Source: JBJXHN01 sp046233135 (lineage in GTDB: Bacteria > Pseudomonadota > Alphaproteobacteria > Rhodospirillales > Rhodospirillaceae). From it: a stretch of DNA of 64,000 nt. Numbering within the stretch: the first letter of the stretch is position 1; each line of letters opens with the position of its first letter. This document shows positions 1-8,891 of this stretch, in pieces. The position numbers and the translations under genes are program-made. Below the pieces are notes generated by a model. The model made no database searches, was not told the DNA's origin, and saw only the letters and a program-made list of their open reading frames with translations. The stretch is taken from positions 248,001 through 312,000 of the forward strand of contig JBJXHN010000004.1 of the NCBI GenBank assembly GCA_046233135.1, read 5' to 3'.

Positions 1-158
1 TCCTGGAACTTTTGCAGCGCGACCTGCTGGAAGGAACCCATGCCCCCTGAGCCGGACACCAGGGACGAGACGGCCGACGAGGTGGACGACGCCCCCGCAG
101 AGGTGCCCATCATCAGGCCGGAAATGAGAGATGAACCCGAAGTCAGAGACGTAAGCAT
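1..158 (-). CDS. Hypothetical protein, N-terminal 52 residues only
   Basis: An ATG at 158 on the minus strand is preceded by a good ribosome binding site (GGGAGGAC) about four bases upstream, and the frame stays open to the window edge, so the gene runs out of the window. The visible N-terminus is rich in serine, glycine and threonine with few charged residues, and ends in a more ordinary segment containing FQQVALQKF. I do not recognise the family. The Ser/Gly-rich start resembles exported or structural proteins such as flagellar accessory proteins, but this is only an impression. The frame is probably real because of the ribosome binding site; the function is unknown. Confidence 0.5.
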   Translation of the reverse strand, partial: MLTSLTSGSSLISGLMMGTSAGASSTSSAVSSLVSGSGGMGSFQQVALQKFQ

Positions 159-350
159 GCTGTCCTCCCGGCGCCTTCTGTCGCCGCCTGGTCAACATTG
201 ATGTGATCGTCACGGCGTGACCGTCCCGTGACAGCGATTGTCCGGACCCCGATATGACCGCTCCACCGCCCCGGCTTGCCGGGATGGGGGCATGGGTGAT
301 CCGCCGGATGACATTCTGCACCTTTTACACATATACGCCAATGGACCGGC
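159..350. other. Intergenic region without a gene
   Basis: This spacer lies upstream of the partial gene and downstream of the TPR gene. It contains a small inverted repeat (GTCACG at 209-214 and CGTGAC at 227-232) and an AT-richer stretch at about 325-345. It presumably carries the promoter of the partial gene, but I see no convincing -35/-10 pair. Confidence 0.3.
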
Positions 351-2195
351 TTAATCCAGGGTTTCGTTTTTGGCGGTTCTCGAAAGGAACGTGGCAAGGG
401 CTTGGCGGACCGACCGCACCACCGCCGCCCAATCCCCCCTTTCGGGTTGCCGGAACAGGCGGGTGGCGGGGTACCAGGGGGTGTCCGTCCTCTCCAGCAT
501 CCACCGGTAATCGGGCACATGGGCCAGCAGCACCCAGGCGGGGCGTCCCAGGGCGCCGGCCAGATGGATGACGGCGGTGTCCACGCCGATCACCAGGTCC
601 AGGCCGGCCACCACGGTGGCCGTATCCGCCATATCCCGCGCCGAGTCGAGGGGGCGGGCCAGCCGGGGATGGCGCAGGCTTTCCGCAGCCGGCCCGAATT
701 GCAGGCTCTGCCAGGAAATCCCCGGGATCTCCAGCAGCGGAGCGAGCAGGGCGGGAGGGCAGGTGCGCAGGTGGTCCATGGGATTGTCGGGCGATCCGGC
801 CCAAACCAGGCCGATTCGGGGTGGTGCGGGAACGGGCTGTCCGGCGCCGGCACCGCGCTTTACGGACGGCAGGTGGAGATAGGGCACCTGGCCGGGCATG
901 TGCTCGGGCGTGATCGCCAGCCGGTGGGGCAGGGAAAGCAAGGGAAGGCGCGCGTTCGCAGGGGGGCGGGGGGCATCCCGGGTGATGACCCGGTCCACGC
1001 CGTCGAGCCCGCCGGCCAGCCGCCGGAGTTCCGGGGGAACCTCCAGGATGACGGTGCCGGGACGGGTATCGCTCTCTGCATCGGAGTCGGCTGGGTTGCC
1101 GAAGGCCTGACGGCGGGCGGCGGGCAGCAGGCGGGCGGCCATCAGCGTGTCGCCCAAGCCCTGTTCCGCCTGGACCAGCAGGGTCTCTCCGGCGGCCAGG
1201 GGGCTGCCGTCCCAGGTCGGCGCCGGATGGGGGCTTTGGTGGATGGCGAAGCGGGGCAGCCGCCAGCGGTCTTCGTGAACCTGCCAGCCTTCCCGCCAGG
1301 CGCCGGCGGTCAGCAAGGCCCAGGCGAGGTTATAGCGGGCGTCCGCGTCCTCGGGGTCCAGGGCCAGCGCCTGGCGGTGGGCGGCGATGGCGCCGGGCAG
1401 GTCCCCCAGGCCCCGCAGGCAGACCCCTCGGTTGGTGTGGTAGTGGGCGCGTTCCGGTGTCCGGGCGCAGGCGGCGACGTAGAGAGGCAGGGCCTCTTCC
1501 AGCCGATTCCGGCCGGTCAGGTGGTGGGCAAGGTTATAGGTCCAGTCCGGTTCCTCCGGCGCCAGCCGGTGGGCGCGGCGCAGGGCCTGTTCCGCAATTT
1601 CGTTCCCTTGGCCGTCGTCGCCGCCGGAGGCGAGGGCGCCGAGCACGCCACCCAGGCTGGACCAGGCCGCGGCATCCGCCGGGGTCAAGCTCAGCACCCG
1701 TTGATAGGCCTCTCGGGCCGGGATCAGGGCCTGCTCGGCGCGCAGCAGGCCGGCAAGATTGCGATGGTTCAGGGGGTCCGACGGATCGCAGCGGCAGGCG
1801 CGGCGGAGAAGGGCGATGGCGGCTTGCCGGTGGCCCTGCCCGTCCAGCAGGCTGGCCCGCAGCCGCCAAGGGCCGGATTCCGCCGGCAGCAGGCGGTGGA
1901 CGGGGGTCAGGGCGATCAGGGCGTCTTCCTGCCGACGGGCGCGGGCCAGGGCCGTGACCAGATCAAGCCGCCAATGCAGCCGTCCCGGTTCCTGCCGGAC
2001 CGCGCCCTCCAGCGGGTCGACGGCGGCCTGGGGCTGGTTCAGGTCCAGCAGCAGCCGTCCCAGGCCATGGAGCGCCGGTCCGTGGGTTGGCAGCAGGCGC
2101 AGGGCGGTGATGTAGAAATCCCGGGCACCGGCCCAGTCACCGGCGCTTCGGGCCGCATCCGCTTTGGCGGTCATGGCGGTTGCGACGATGCTCAT
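351..2195 (-). CDS. TPR repeat protein with C-terminal glycosyltransferase-like domain
   Basis: A 614-residue protein. Roughly residues 1-300 are tandem tetratricopeptide repeats (motifs such as GPALHGLGRLLLDLNQPQAA and DADARYNLAWALL). The C-terminal half has the fold signature of glycosyltransferase family 9/41-like TPR proteins, with GLVWAGSPDNP and a late DTAVIHLAGALGRP block followed by WYP. Such proteins are often found near flagellin or surface polysaccharide genes and are thought to modify proteins or glycans; the substrate cannot be read here. It is divergent from a paralogous gene at 2264-3931 with the same C-terminal signature. There is no signal peptide, so it is probably cytoplasmic. 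Confidence 0.85.
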   Translation of the reverse strand: MSIVATAMTAKADAARSAGDWAGARDFYITALRLLPTHGPALHGLGRLLLDLNQPQAAVDPLEGAVRQEPGRLHWRLDLVTALARARRQEDALIALTPVHRLLPAESGPWRLRASLLDGQGHRQAAIALLRRACRCDPSDPLNHRNLAGLLRAEQALIPAREAYQRVLSLTPADAAAWSSLGGVLGALASGGDDGQGNEIAEQALRRAHRLAPEEPDWTYNLAHHLTGRNRLEEALPLYVAACARTPERAHYHTNRGVCLRGLGDLPGAIAAHRQALALDPEDADARYNLAWALLTAGAWREGWQVHEDRWRLPRFAIHQSPHPAPTWDGSPLAAGETLLVQAEQGLGDTLMAARLLPAARRQAFGNPADSDAESDTRPGTVILEVPPELRRLAGGLDGVDRVITRDAPRPPANARLPLLSLPHRLAITPEHMPGQVPYLHLPSVKRGAGAGQPVPAPPRIGLVWAGSPDNPMDHLRTCPPALLAPLLEIPGISWQSLQFGPAAESLRHPRLARPLDSARDMADTATVVAGLDLVIGVDTAVIHLAGALGRPAWVLLAHVPDYRWMLERTDTPWYPATRLFRQPERGDWAAVVRSVRQALATFLSRTAKNETLD

Positions 2196-2263
2196 CGGGG
2201 AAGGGTCCGGCAGGGCGGGGTGGCGGCTTGTCGGCGGACCTGCCCCGTGGCACTCTGCGCCCC

Positions 2264-3931
2264 ATGGACCCTCTGGATGGCGCGCTGGAACATATTGCGG
2301 ACCGGGCCGAAGCCGCCTGGGGGAGCGGTGCGTTCGCGCGGGCCGAGGCCCTGGCCCGCCTCGGGCTGGCCCGCGATCCCGATCACCCGCGCCTGCTGTC
2401 CGTGCTCGGGGCGCTGGCCGAGGCCGATGGTCGCTCCCTGGAGGCTGCGGAGTGTTTCCGCCGGGCCGTCGGCCGGTGCGCGGACGATCCGGGTCTTCAC
2501 TACAATCTGGGGGTCGCCCTGCTGTCCGCCGGGCTGGGCGAGGCGGCGGAAACCGCCTGGAACACCACCGTCGCCCTGGATCCGGACCATGGCGGCGCCC
2601 TGTTCAATCTCGCCAAGCGGGCGGCCGATACGGGGCGTCCGCAGCGGGCGCTGGATTTCTATGCCCGTGCCCGGGCCGCGGCGCCGGGCAATGCGCTGAT
2701 TGCCTTCAACCAGGGCAACCTGCTGGCCCGTCTGGGCCGGCTGGAGGATGCCGCCGACCATCTTGCCGAAGCCTGCCGCCTGGCCCCGGCGGATGGGCGC
2801 ATGCGCACCAATCTGGGGGTGGTTCTGCGGCGGCTGGGGCGACTGGACGCGGCCCTCGCGGCCCAGAACGCGGCCCTTGCCCTGGCCGAAGAGCAGGGGG
2901 CCGAAGAGCAGGGGGGGGCAGCGTCGCTCCTGTTGGCGGAAGTCCAGTGGAACCGTGCCAATCTGCTGCTGGCCCTGGGCGACTATCGCGCCGGGTTCGC
3001 CGGCTACGAATGGCGTATGCGCCGGCCGGCCTGGTGGCTGCCCGACCCCGGCGTCCCCCTGTGGCGGGGCGAGCCCCTGGACGGTCGGCGGCTTCTGGTC
3101 AGTGTGGAGCAGGGGGCCGGAGACATGATCCAGGCCGCGCGCTTCCTGCCGCTGCTGGCGGCACGGGGCGCCGGCCGGGTGGTGGTCGAGGTGCCGCAGG
3201 CGCTGCACCGCCTGCTGGCAGGAGCGGCGGGGGTGGACGCGCTCGTCGAGCCGGGGGGCCTGCCGGAGGACGAGCCGGTGGACTGTCACGTGCGGATGTT
3301 CAGTCTGCCCCACGTGCTGGGGATCACGCTGGAGGATCTTCCCGGTCCCGGTCTTGGGTCCGGCCCCGATGCCGGAGCCTACCTGCGTGCGCCGGCCGAA
3401 GCCCGCGCCGAAGCACCGGCGGTCGACCGAGCGACGGGGACGCTGGCGGTGGGTCTGTGCTGGTCGGGAAACCCGGACTTCGAAGAAAACCATGTGCGCG
3501 CCGCCCCCCTGCAAGCCTTTGCTTCCCTGATCGCCGATCCGGCGCTGCGGGTCCATAGCTTGCAGAAAGGTCCCCCTGCCGCGCAACGGCAGACTGCGCC
3601 TGCCGCCCTGTCCGACCGTCTGACGGATCTGGGGCCGGCCCTGACGGATTTCGCGGTGACGGCGGCGGTGATGGAGCGGTTGGACGTGGTGGTGACCACC
3701 GACACCAGCGTGGCACATCTGGCCGGGGCGCTGGGGCGTCCTTGCCTGCTGCTGCTGGCGGCCCATTGCGACTGGCGCTGGATGACGGAACGGGCGGACA
3801 GCCCGTGGTATCCCAGCCTCAGCCTGTTTCGCCAAGAACGGCTGGGAGAGTGGGATCCGCCGATTCACCGCTGTCTGCGTCATCTTCGGCGGCTCGCCGG
3901 GCAATATATTCCGCCCGCAGCATCGACATGA
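2264..3931 (+). CDS. TPR repeat protein with C-terminal glycosyltransferase-like domain (paralogue)
   Basis: A 555-residue protein from the ATG at 2264. The frame is open further upstream to 2180, but that would overlap the divergent TPR gene, so the downstream ATG is preferred although its ribosome binding site is weak. TPRs occupy about residues 1-230. The second half carries GLCWSGNPDFEENH and DTSVAHLAGALGRP followed by WYPSLSLFRQ, matching the divergent neighbour block for block. The two look like an old tandem duplication followed by inversion. The role is inferred to be glycosyl transfer, possibly to flagellin or an envelope glycan. Its 3' end overlaps the convergent GNAT gene by 113 bp. 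Confidence 0.85.
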   Translation: MDPLDGALEHIADRAEAAWGSGAFARAEALARLGLARDPDHPRLLSVLGALAEADGRSLEAAECFRRAVGRCADDPGLHYNLGVALLSAGLGEAAETAWNTTVALDPDHGGALFNLAKRAADTGRPQRALDFYARARAAAPGNALIAFNQGNLLARLGRLEDAADHLAEACRLAPADGRMRTNLGVVLRRLGRLDAALAAQNAALALAEEQGAEEQGGAASLLLAEVQWNRANLLLALGDYRAGFAGYEWRMRRPAWWLPDPGVPLWRGEPLDGRRLLVSVEQGAGDMIQAARFLPLLAARGAGRVVVEVPQALHRLLAGAAGVDALVEPGGLPEDEPVDCHVRMFSLPHVLGITLEDLPGPGLGSGPDAGAYLRAPAEARAEAPAVDRATGTLAVGLCWSGNPDFEENHVRAAPLQAFASLIADPALRVHSLQKGPPAAQRQTAPAALSDRLTDLGPALTDFAVTAAVMERLDVVVTTDTSVAHLAGALGRPCLLLLAAHCDWRWMTERADSPWYPSLSLFRQERLGEWDPPIHRCLRHLRRLAGQYIPPAAST

Positions 3932-4409
3932 TGACCAGCGATCGATAAATGCCACCGCTGCGCACCACTTCGCGCAGGGTGCCTTCCTCGACAAAGCCGG
4001 CTTGGCCGTAGACGTGGCGGGCACGATCATTGTCGTCGAACACATCCAGCCACAGGCGGTTGGCGTTCAGCGTCAGGAAGACATGGGCAAGCACGGAGTG
4101 CAGCATGGCCCGGCCGACACCCTGCCCGGGATGAGCCGCGACCATGCGGACCAGTTCGACAGCGTTATGTTTGTTCGTCAGCCCCGCGAGGATGGCAAAA
4201 CCAACGGGGCGTTCGCCCGAGTCTTGAAAGACTATGTATTGCCCGTCGGACTCTCGCAGCCAAGTTGCATGCTTCTCGCGCGGCCAGGGTAAAATGAAAC
4301 GTGCGTAATCCTGGCGGCCTTCTTGTCTCAGGATAAAGGGGAGATCAGTGGGGCGTCCCGGTCTACCTGTGAGAGGCCAGTCTATAGTGAAATTGTACGA
4401 CACGGTCAT
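3819..4409 (-). CDS. GNAT family N-acetyltransferase
   Basis: A 196-residue protein with the acetyl-CoA binding motif A of GNAT enzymes (VAAHPGQGVGRAML) and the downstream NDRARHVYGQAGFVEEG block in which the conserved tyrosine and GF close the fold. The ATG at 4409 has GGAAG seven bases upstream; an upstream TTG at 4427 lacks a ribosome binding site. The substrate is unknown. Lying between TPR-glycosyltransferase genes and a DegT-fold gene, it could acetylate an amino sugar, but no other sugar-nucleotide gene is visible. The last 113 bp overlap the convergent TPR gene, so both C-termini are encoded on opposite strands of the same DNA. Confidence 0.8.
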   Translation of the reverse strand: MTVSYNFTIDWPLTGRPGRPTDLPFILRQEGRQDYARFILPWPREKHATWLRESDGQYIVFQDSGERPVGFAILAGLTNKHNAVELVRMVAAHPGQGVGRAMLHSVLAHVFLTLNANRLWLDVFDDNDRARHVYGQAGFVEEGTLREVVRSGGIYRSLVIMSMLRAEYIARRAAEDDADSGESADPTLPAVLGETG

Positions 4410-4570
4410 TTTATGCTTCCATTGCAACCGGGGGTGCCGTCAACGGGAATCCTTCTTGTGGACCTGCCCCGATCCCAGGCCTACCTTCCATATAGGCGGT
4501 CTTGGGACGCGACACACTATAAATACAGCATCAACCGCCATTAACGCAGAACAATCGGAGACTTTAATCC

Positions 4571-5689
4571 GTGACACAATCCCTTACCGTGAAGCCCCGT
4601 GATCCCGCCGCGGTTCTTCGGGAACAGTTGCCGGACGTTCGCGGCGCTGCGGCCCGTGCCATGGAGGCGGAATGTTGGATAGACGGCCCCCAGACTCGCG
4701 CCTTTGAAAAGATCTTTGCCCATTGGCTGGGGGTTGGTCATGCGGTCGGCACCGGATCCGGTGCGTCTGCTCTTCAGATCGCCCTGGCCGCCGCCGGCGT
4801 CAGCCGGGGCAGCCTGGTGGTTGCCGACGGTCTGGTGGAAGCCGCCACCGTTGCCGCCGTGTCGCGCCTGGGCGCCCGCCTCAGCCTGGTGGACGTGGAG
4901 CCGGGAACCCTGACCATGGATCCGGCGGCCCTGGAGGCCGCCCTGGCCCCTGGCGGTTCGGCCGAGGGTGCCGACGTGGTTCTGGCCACCCATCGCTTCG
5001 GCCATCCCGCCGCCATGACGGCCCTGGTCGAAGCCGGCCATGCCCGGGGTGCCAAGGTGATCGAGGAAGCCGCCCAGGCGCTGGGTGCCTTGCTGGACGG
5101 GGTGCGCGTGGGCAGTCTGGCCGATGCCGCCGCCTTCGACCTGTCCCCCGGCCGGGGTCAAGGGGGCGTCGGATCCGCCGGCATGGTGACCACCAACGAC
5201 GCGGGCCTTGCCGCCCTGGCCCGGGCGCTGACGGGGGTGGGGGGCGAAGCGGTTTCGGGGGCCGACCCGACGCCGCCGGTCGGCTTCGACTGCCCCATGG
5301 GCGAAGTGGAAGCCGCCGTGCTCGGCGCCCTGCTGCCGCGCTGGGACAGCGCCATCCTGCGCCGCCAGTCCATCGCCTTGCGCTACGACATGGCGATGTC
5401 CGGCTTCGGCTTGAAGCCGCCGGTGGAGCGGTCGTCGGCGACTCACACCTATACCGCCTATCCGGTGCGCTTCCCCAACGGCCCGGCCGCCGCCAAGGTG
5501 CTGGCCGACGCTGGCATCGATACCGCCTGGTCCCCGGTGCCGGCCCTGGTCAACCGTCCCGGCTGGGTCACCGCACTGCCGGGCTGCAAGGAGGCGCTGG
5601 CCAACGTCCTGCTGCTGCCGATCTATCCGCAAATGCCGGCCGATGATCAGCGCAAGGTGATGGAGGCCCTGCCCAAGGCCGTCGCCTGA
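4571..5689 (+). CDS. DegT/DnrJ/EryC1/StrS-fold protein lacking the PLP lysine
   Basis: A 372-residue protein beginning at a GTG with GGAG ten bases upstream. The whole length fits the DegT/DnrJ/EryC1/StrS aminotransferase fold (GTGSGASALQIAL near residues 61-71, KVIEEAAQALGA at 162-173, AAFDLSPGRGQGG at 187-199, GMVTTND). In active members the PLP Schiff-base lysine sits in a motif like SFHPTKNLG; here the aligned residue is Arg195. The Asp of the usual VIEDAAQ is Glu166 and the following His is Leu171. It is therefore unlikely to be a normal transaminase, and may be a regulatory, structural or otherwise repurposed member. A strong terminator follows immediately. Confidence 0.85.
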   Translation: MTQSLTVKPRDPAAVLREQLPDVRGAAARAMEAECWIDGPQTRAFEKIFAHWLGVGHAVGTGSGASALQIALAAAGVSRGSLVVADGLVEAATVAAVSRLGARLSLVDVEPGTLTMDPAALEAALAPGGSAEGADVVLATHRFGHPAAMTALVEAGHARGAKVIEEAAQALGALLDGVRVGSLADAAAFDLSPGRGQGGVGSAGMVTTNDAGLAALARALTGVGGEAVSGADPTPPVGFDCPMGEVEAAVLGALLPRWDSAILRRQSIALRYDMAMSGFGLKPPVERSSATHTYTAYPVRFPNGPAAAKVLADAGIDTAWSPVPALVNRPGWVTALPGCKEALANVLLLPIYPQMPADDQRKVMEALPKAVA

Positions 5690-5712
5690 CCGGTCTTCTT
5701 GGGGGTGTGTCG

Positions 5713-5754
5713 GAAAAGCCCTTTCCTTTTCGGGGGATAGGGCTTTTCTTTTCC
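5713..5754. terminator. Rho-independent terminator after the DegT-like gene
   Basis: A perfect 9-bp stem, GAAAAGCCC (5713-5721) with GGGCTTTTC (5740-5748), is followed by TTTTCC. The A-rich outer arm means it could also work on the opposite strand. Confidence 0.85.
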
Positions 5755-5869
5755 GCTTGATGCTCTATCGCATTGGGGGGCTTTGCGCCATAATGCCGGC
5801 CGCCGGGTGGGAGAGGTCGAAGGCCCCCCGCCGGCCTTCTCCCCATCTCGAACTGGAGCCGCGACCGTG

Positions 5870-8023
5870 ATGGACGCCGCCAAGCCGCTGTTTTCCTGGC
5901 GCAAGCATTGGGCCGCCAAATTCGGCACCGCCCCCTTCCTGCCCATGTCCCGGGCGGAAATGGACCTGCTGGGCTGGGATGCCTGCGACATCATCCTGGT
6001 CACCGGCGATGCCTATGTGGACCATCCCAGCTTCGGCATGGCCATCATTGGCCGCCTGCTGGAAGCCCAGGGCTTCCGGGTGGGCATCCTTTCCCAACCC
6101 GACTGGACGGATGCGGAGTCCTTCCGCGCGCTTGGGGCGCCGGCCCTGTTCTGGGGGGTGACCGGCGGCAACATGGACTCGATGGTCAACCGCTATACCA
6201 GCGACCGGCGCCTGCGCCATGACGACAGCTACACCCCCGGCGGCGAAGGCGGGCGGCGGCCGGACCGGGCGGTGATCCAGTACACCCAGCGCTGCCGCGA
6301 GGCATTCAAGGGCGTACCCGTGGTGCTGGGCGGGATCGAAGCGTCGCTGCGGCGCATCGCCCACTACGACTACTGGTCCGATACGGTGCGGCGGTCGGTG
6401 CTGGCCGACAGCAAGGCCGACCTGCTGGTCTACGGCAATGGCGAGCGGGCCATTGTCGAGATCGCCCATCGCGCCGCCCGGGGGGAAGAGCCCAAGGCCA
6501 TGACCGGCATTCGCGGCACCGCCCGCATGGTCTCCGCCCCGCCCGAGGACATGGTGATCCTGCCCGCCGACCATCTGGAGGACGAGCGGGAAGAGGGCGA
6601 AGGCGCCGCTGTCCGCCCGCTGCCCGGCCATCCCGTGGCCCTGCGCCTCGCTCCCTTTGAAGCGGTCAGCCAGGACAAGGCGCTGTATGCCCATACGGCC
6701 CGGGTGATCCACCGGGAAAGCAATCCGGGCAACGCCCGGGCGGTGTTCCAGCCCCATGGGGACCGGTTCGTCTGGCTGGAGCCCCCGCCGATCCCCCTGA
6801 CCACCGAGGAGCTGGACGCGGTTTTCGACCTCCCCTATGCCCGCGCGCCCCATCCGGCCTATGAGGACGCGCGGATCCCGGCCTGGGAGATGATCCGCTT
6901 TTCCGTCAACATCATGCGCGGCTGTTTCGGCGGCTGTTCCTTCTGCTCCATCACCGAGCACGAAGGCCGCATCATTCAAAGTCGCTCCGAGGGCTCGATT
7001 CTGCGCGAGATCGAAGCGATCCGGGATCGCACGGCAGGGTTTACCGGCCAGATTTCCGACCTGGGCGGGCCGACGGCCAACATGTGGCGGCTGGGCTGCA
7101 AGGATGCCAAGACCGAAAGCCTGTGCCGGCGCTGGTCCTGCGTCTATCCGGACATCTGCAAGAACCTGGACACCGACCACAGCGCCCTGATCACCTTGTA
7201 CCGCAAGGCCCGGGCCATCGACGGGGTGAAGAAGATCTCCATCTCCTCGGGCCTGCGCTACGATCTGGCGGTGCGCAGCCCGGCCTATATCAAGGAACTG
7301 GTCACCCACCATGTGGGCGGCTACCTGAAGATCGCGCCCGAACATACGGAAACCGGGCCGCTGTCGAAGATGATGAAGCCGGGCATGGGAACCTATGACC
7401 GCTTCAAGCAGCTGTTCGATCAGTTTTCCAAGCAGGCCGGCAAGAAGCAGTACCTGATCCCCTATTTCATCGCCGCCCATCCGGGGACCACGGACGAGGA
7501 CATGATGAACCTGGCCCTGTGGCTGAAGGCGAACGGCTTCCGTGCCGATCAGGTGCAGGCCTTTCTGCCGTCGCCCATGGCCCTGGCCACGGCCATGTAC
7601 CACGGAGAGCAGAACCCCCTGGTTCCCGTGCGGCGCTTCGGTGGCGAGGCGGTGAGCAGCGCCAAGGGGCTGAAGCAGCGCCGTCTGCACAAGGCCTTCC
7701 TGCGCTACCACGATCCGGAGAACTGGCCGGTGCTGCGCGAGGCCCTGAAGCGCATGGGGCGGAGCGATCTGATCGGCCCGGGCAAGCAGCATCTGGTGCC
7801 CGTCCGTCAGCCCGTCGGGACCGGTGGCAGCGGCGGCGAGGGCGCGCGCACGGGGCGCAAGAAAGGGGCACAGACCTTCATGACCACTCATGCCCGGCCC
7901 TCTTCGGCCCCGGCGGCTAAGGGGTCTCGATCGGGGAACCGGGTCGAGAGCAGGGCCGGGAGTCGGTCAGCCGGCGCCAGTGGCCGGGGCTCAGGCCGTG
8001 GGCGCGGCGGAACTGCCGGGTGA
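5870..8023 (+). CDS. YgiQ family radical SAM protein
   Basis: A 717-residue protein from the ATG at 5870 (CTGGAG eleven bases upstream; a GTG directly before it is possible). It matches the YgiQ/UPF0313 family from end to end. The N-terminal B12-binding-like region contains DIILVTGDAYVDHPSFG, followed by the radical SAM cluster CxxxCxxC in MRGCFGGCSFCSITEHEG near residue 350, and APEHTETGPLSKMMKPG further on. The biochemical function of YgiQ is not established. The C-terminal 70 residues are Gly/Ser/Arg-rich low complexity and overlap the convergent AraC gene by 107 bp. Confidence 0.92.
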   Translation: MDAAKPLFSWRKHWAAKFGTAPFLPMSRAEMDLLGWDACDIILVTGDAYVDHPSFGMAIIGRLLEAQGFRVGILSQPDWTDAESFRALGAPALFWGVTGGNMDSMVNRYTSDRRLRHDDSYTPGGEGGRRPDRAVIQYTQRCREAFKGVPVVLGGIEASLRRIAHYDYWSDTVRRSVLADSKADLLVYGNGERAIVEIAHRAARGEEPKAMTGIRGTARMVSAPPEDMVILPADHLEDEREEGEGAAVRPLPGHPVALRLAPFEAVSQDKALYAHTARVIHRESNPGNARAVFQPHGDRFVWLEPPPIPLTTEELDAVFDLPYARAPHPAYEDARIPAWEMIRFSVNIMRGCFGGCSFCSITEHEGRIIQSRSEGSILREIEAIRDRTAGFTGQISDLGGPTANMWRLGCKDAKTESLCRRWSCVYPDICKNLDTDHSALITLYRKARAIDGVKKISISSGLRYDLAVRSPAYIKELVTHHVGGYLKIAPEHTETGPLSKMMKPGMGTYDRFKQLFDQFSKQAGKKQYLIPYFIAAHPGTTDEDMMNLALWLKANGFRADQVQAFLPSPMALATAMYHGEQNPLVPVRRFGGEAVSSAKGLKQRRLHKAFLRYHDPENWPVLREALKRMGRSDLIGPGKQHLVPVRQPVGTGGSGGEGARTGRKKGAQTFMTTHARPSSAPAAKGSRSGNRVESRAGSRSAGASGRGSGRGRGGTAG

Positions 8024-8783
8024 AGTGGGCCTGATCGGCGAACCCGGTTGCGGCCGCCGCGTCGGCCAGCGGTGTGCCGGCCCGGATTAGCCGGGCGGCT
8101 GCGTCGATCCGCCGGGACAGGTGGAAGCGATAGGGGCTGACACCGAAGGCCCGGCGAAACTGGCGCGCCAGCTCCCACCGGCTGAGGCCGCAGATCGCTT
8201 CCAGGCGGCCGGCGGAAACGGGGGTTTCCACCTCTTCTTCCAGGACCGTCCGCGCGCGTTTCAGGGCTGGCAGGTCCAGGGGCGGGGGGCGGTGGCGCGG
8301 TTCGTTGCTGGTGCTGTTGCCGGCGGCGCACAGGGCGTCGGCCAGGGCACCCACCCGGCTGGTGCGCCACAGGGGGTCGGCGATCGGGACTTCCCCGGCT
8401 TCGGCGACCAGGGCGCGGATGGCGGCGATGACCCGGGGATCGTCGACCACCGGATCGGCCAGGAAGGGCAGCGGCGCATTCCCCAGCGCATCGCGGATCA
8501 GCAGCGGATCGATATAGGCGGTGCGGCAGCCGAAGCCCTCGGCGGTGCCCGGCCGGCCGTCGTGGCGCTCGTCGGGATGGAGCACATAAGCGCGGCGGGT
8601 CACGGTCTGGCGCGTTTCCCCCCGGTAGCTGAAGACCTGGACGCCATGGGTGGTGAACCCGACGGCGTATCCGTCGTGGCTGTGCGGAGAAAACGCTTCG
8701 GCCCGGAACGAGGCCGCCATCAGGGCAATGCCATCCGCCCGCCGGTCCAGGACCAGACGGCTGCCGCTGGTGTCGCCGTGCAT
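7917..8783 (-). CDS. AraC family transcriptional regulator
   Basis: A regulator of about 288 residues with an N-terminal cupin-like effector domain (HSHDGYAVGFTTHG, HPDERHDG) and two C-terminal helix-turn-helix motifs (SAGRLEAICGLSRWELARQF and ADAAAATGFADQAHFTRQFR), the classic AraC layout. Several in-frame starts are crowded together (GTG 8813, ATG 8801, 8792 and 8783); ATG 8783 has AGGG nine bases upstream and is chosen. It is divergent from a LysE-type exporter whose start lies about 110 bp away, the usual arrangement of a local regulator with the exporter it controls. Its 3' end overlaps ygiQ on the other strand. Confidence 0.9.
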   Translation of the reverse strand: MHGDTSGSRLVLDRRADGIALMAASFRAEAFSPHSHDGYAVGFTTHGVQVFSYRGETRQTVTRRAYVLHPDERHDGRPGTAEGFGCRTAYIDPLLIRDALGNAPLPFLADPVVDDPRVIAAIRALVAEAGEVPIADPLWRTSRVGALADALCAAGNSTSNEPRHRPPPLDLPALKRARTVLEEEVETPVSAGRLEAICGLSRWELARQFRRAFGVSPYRFHLSRRIDAAARLIRAGTPLADAAAATGFADQAHFTRQFRRAHGLSPGHWRRLTDSRPCSRPGSPIETP

Positions 8784-8891
8784 GGCTGCCATCCCTGCCA
8801 TCCCTTTTCGCACGAACGTTCAAGACCCGCCCGGCACCCTTTGCCTAGGCTCGGACCGTTCCACTTTGTCATGGAGGACGGGGTCTTGGCG

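Noticed and set aside
4502..4524. A sigma-70 promoter (TTGGGA with TATAAA) before the DegT-like gene
   Set aside because: The spacing is only 10 bp, too short; no other -35 fits the TATAAA.
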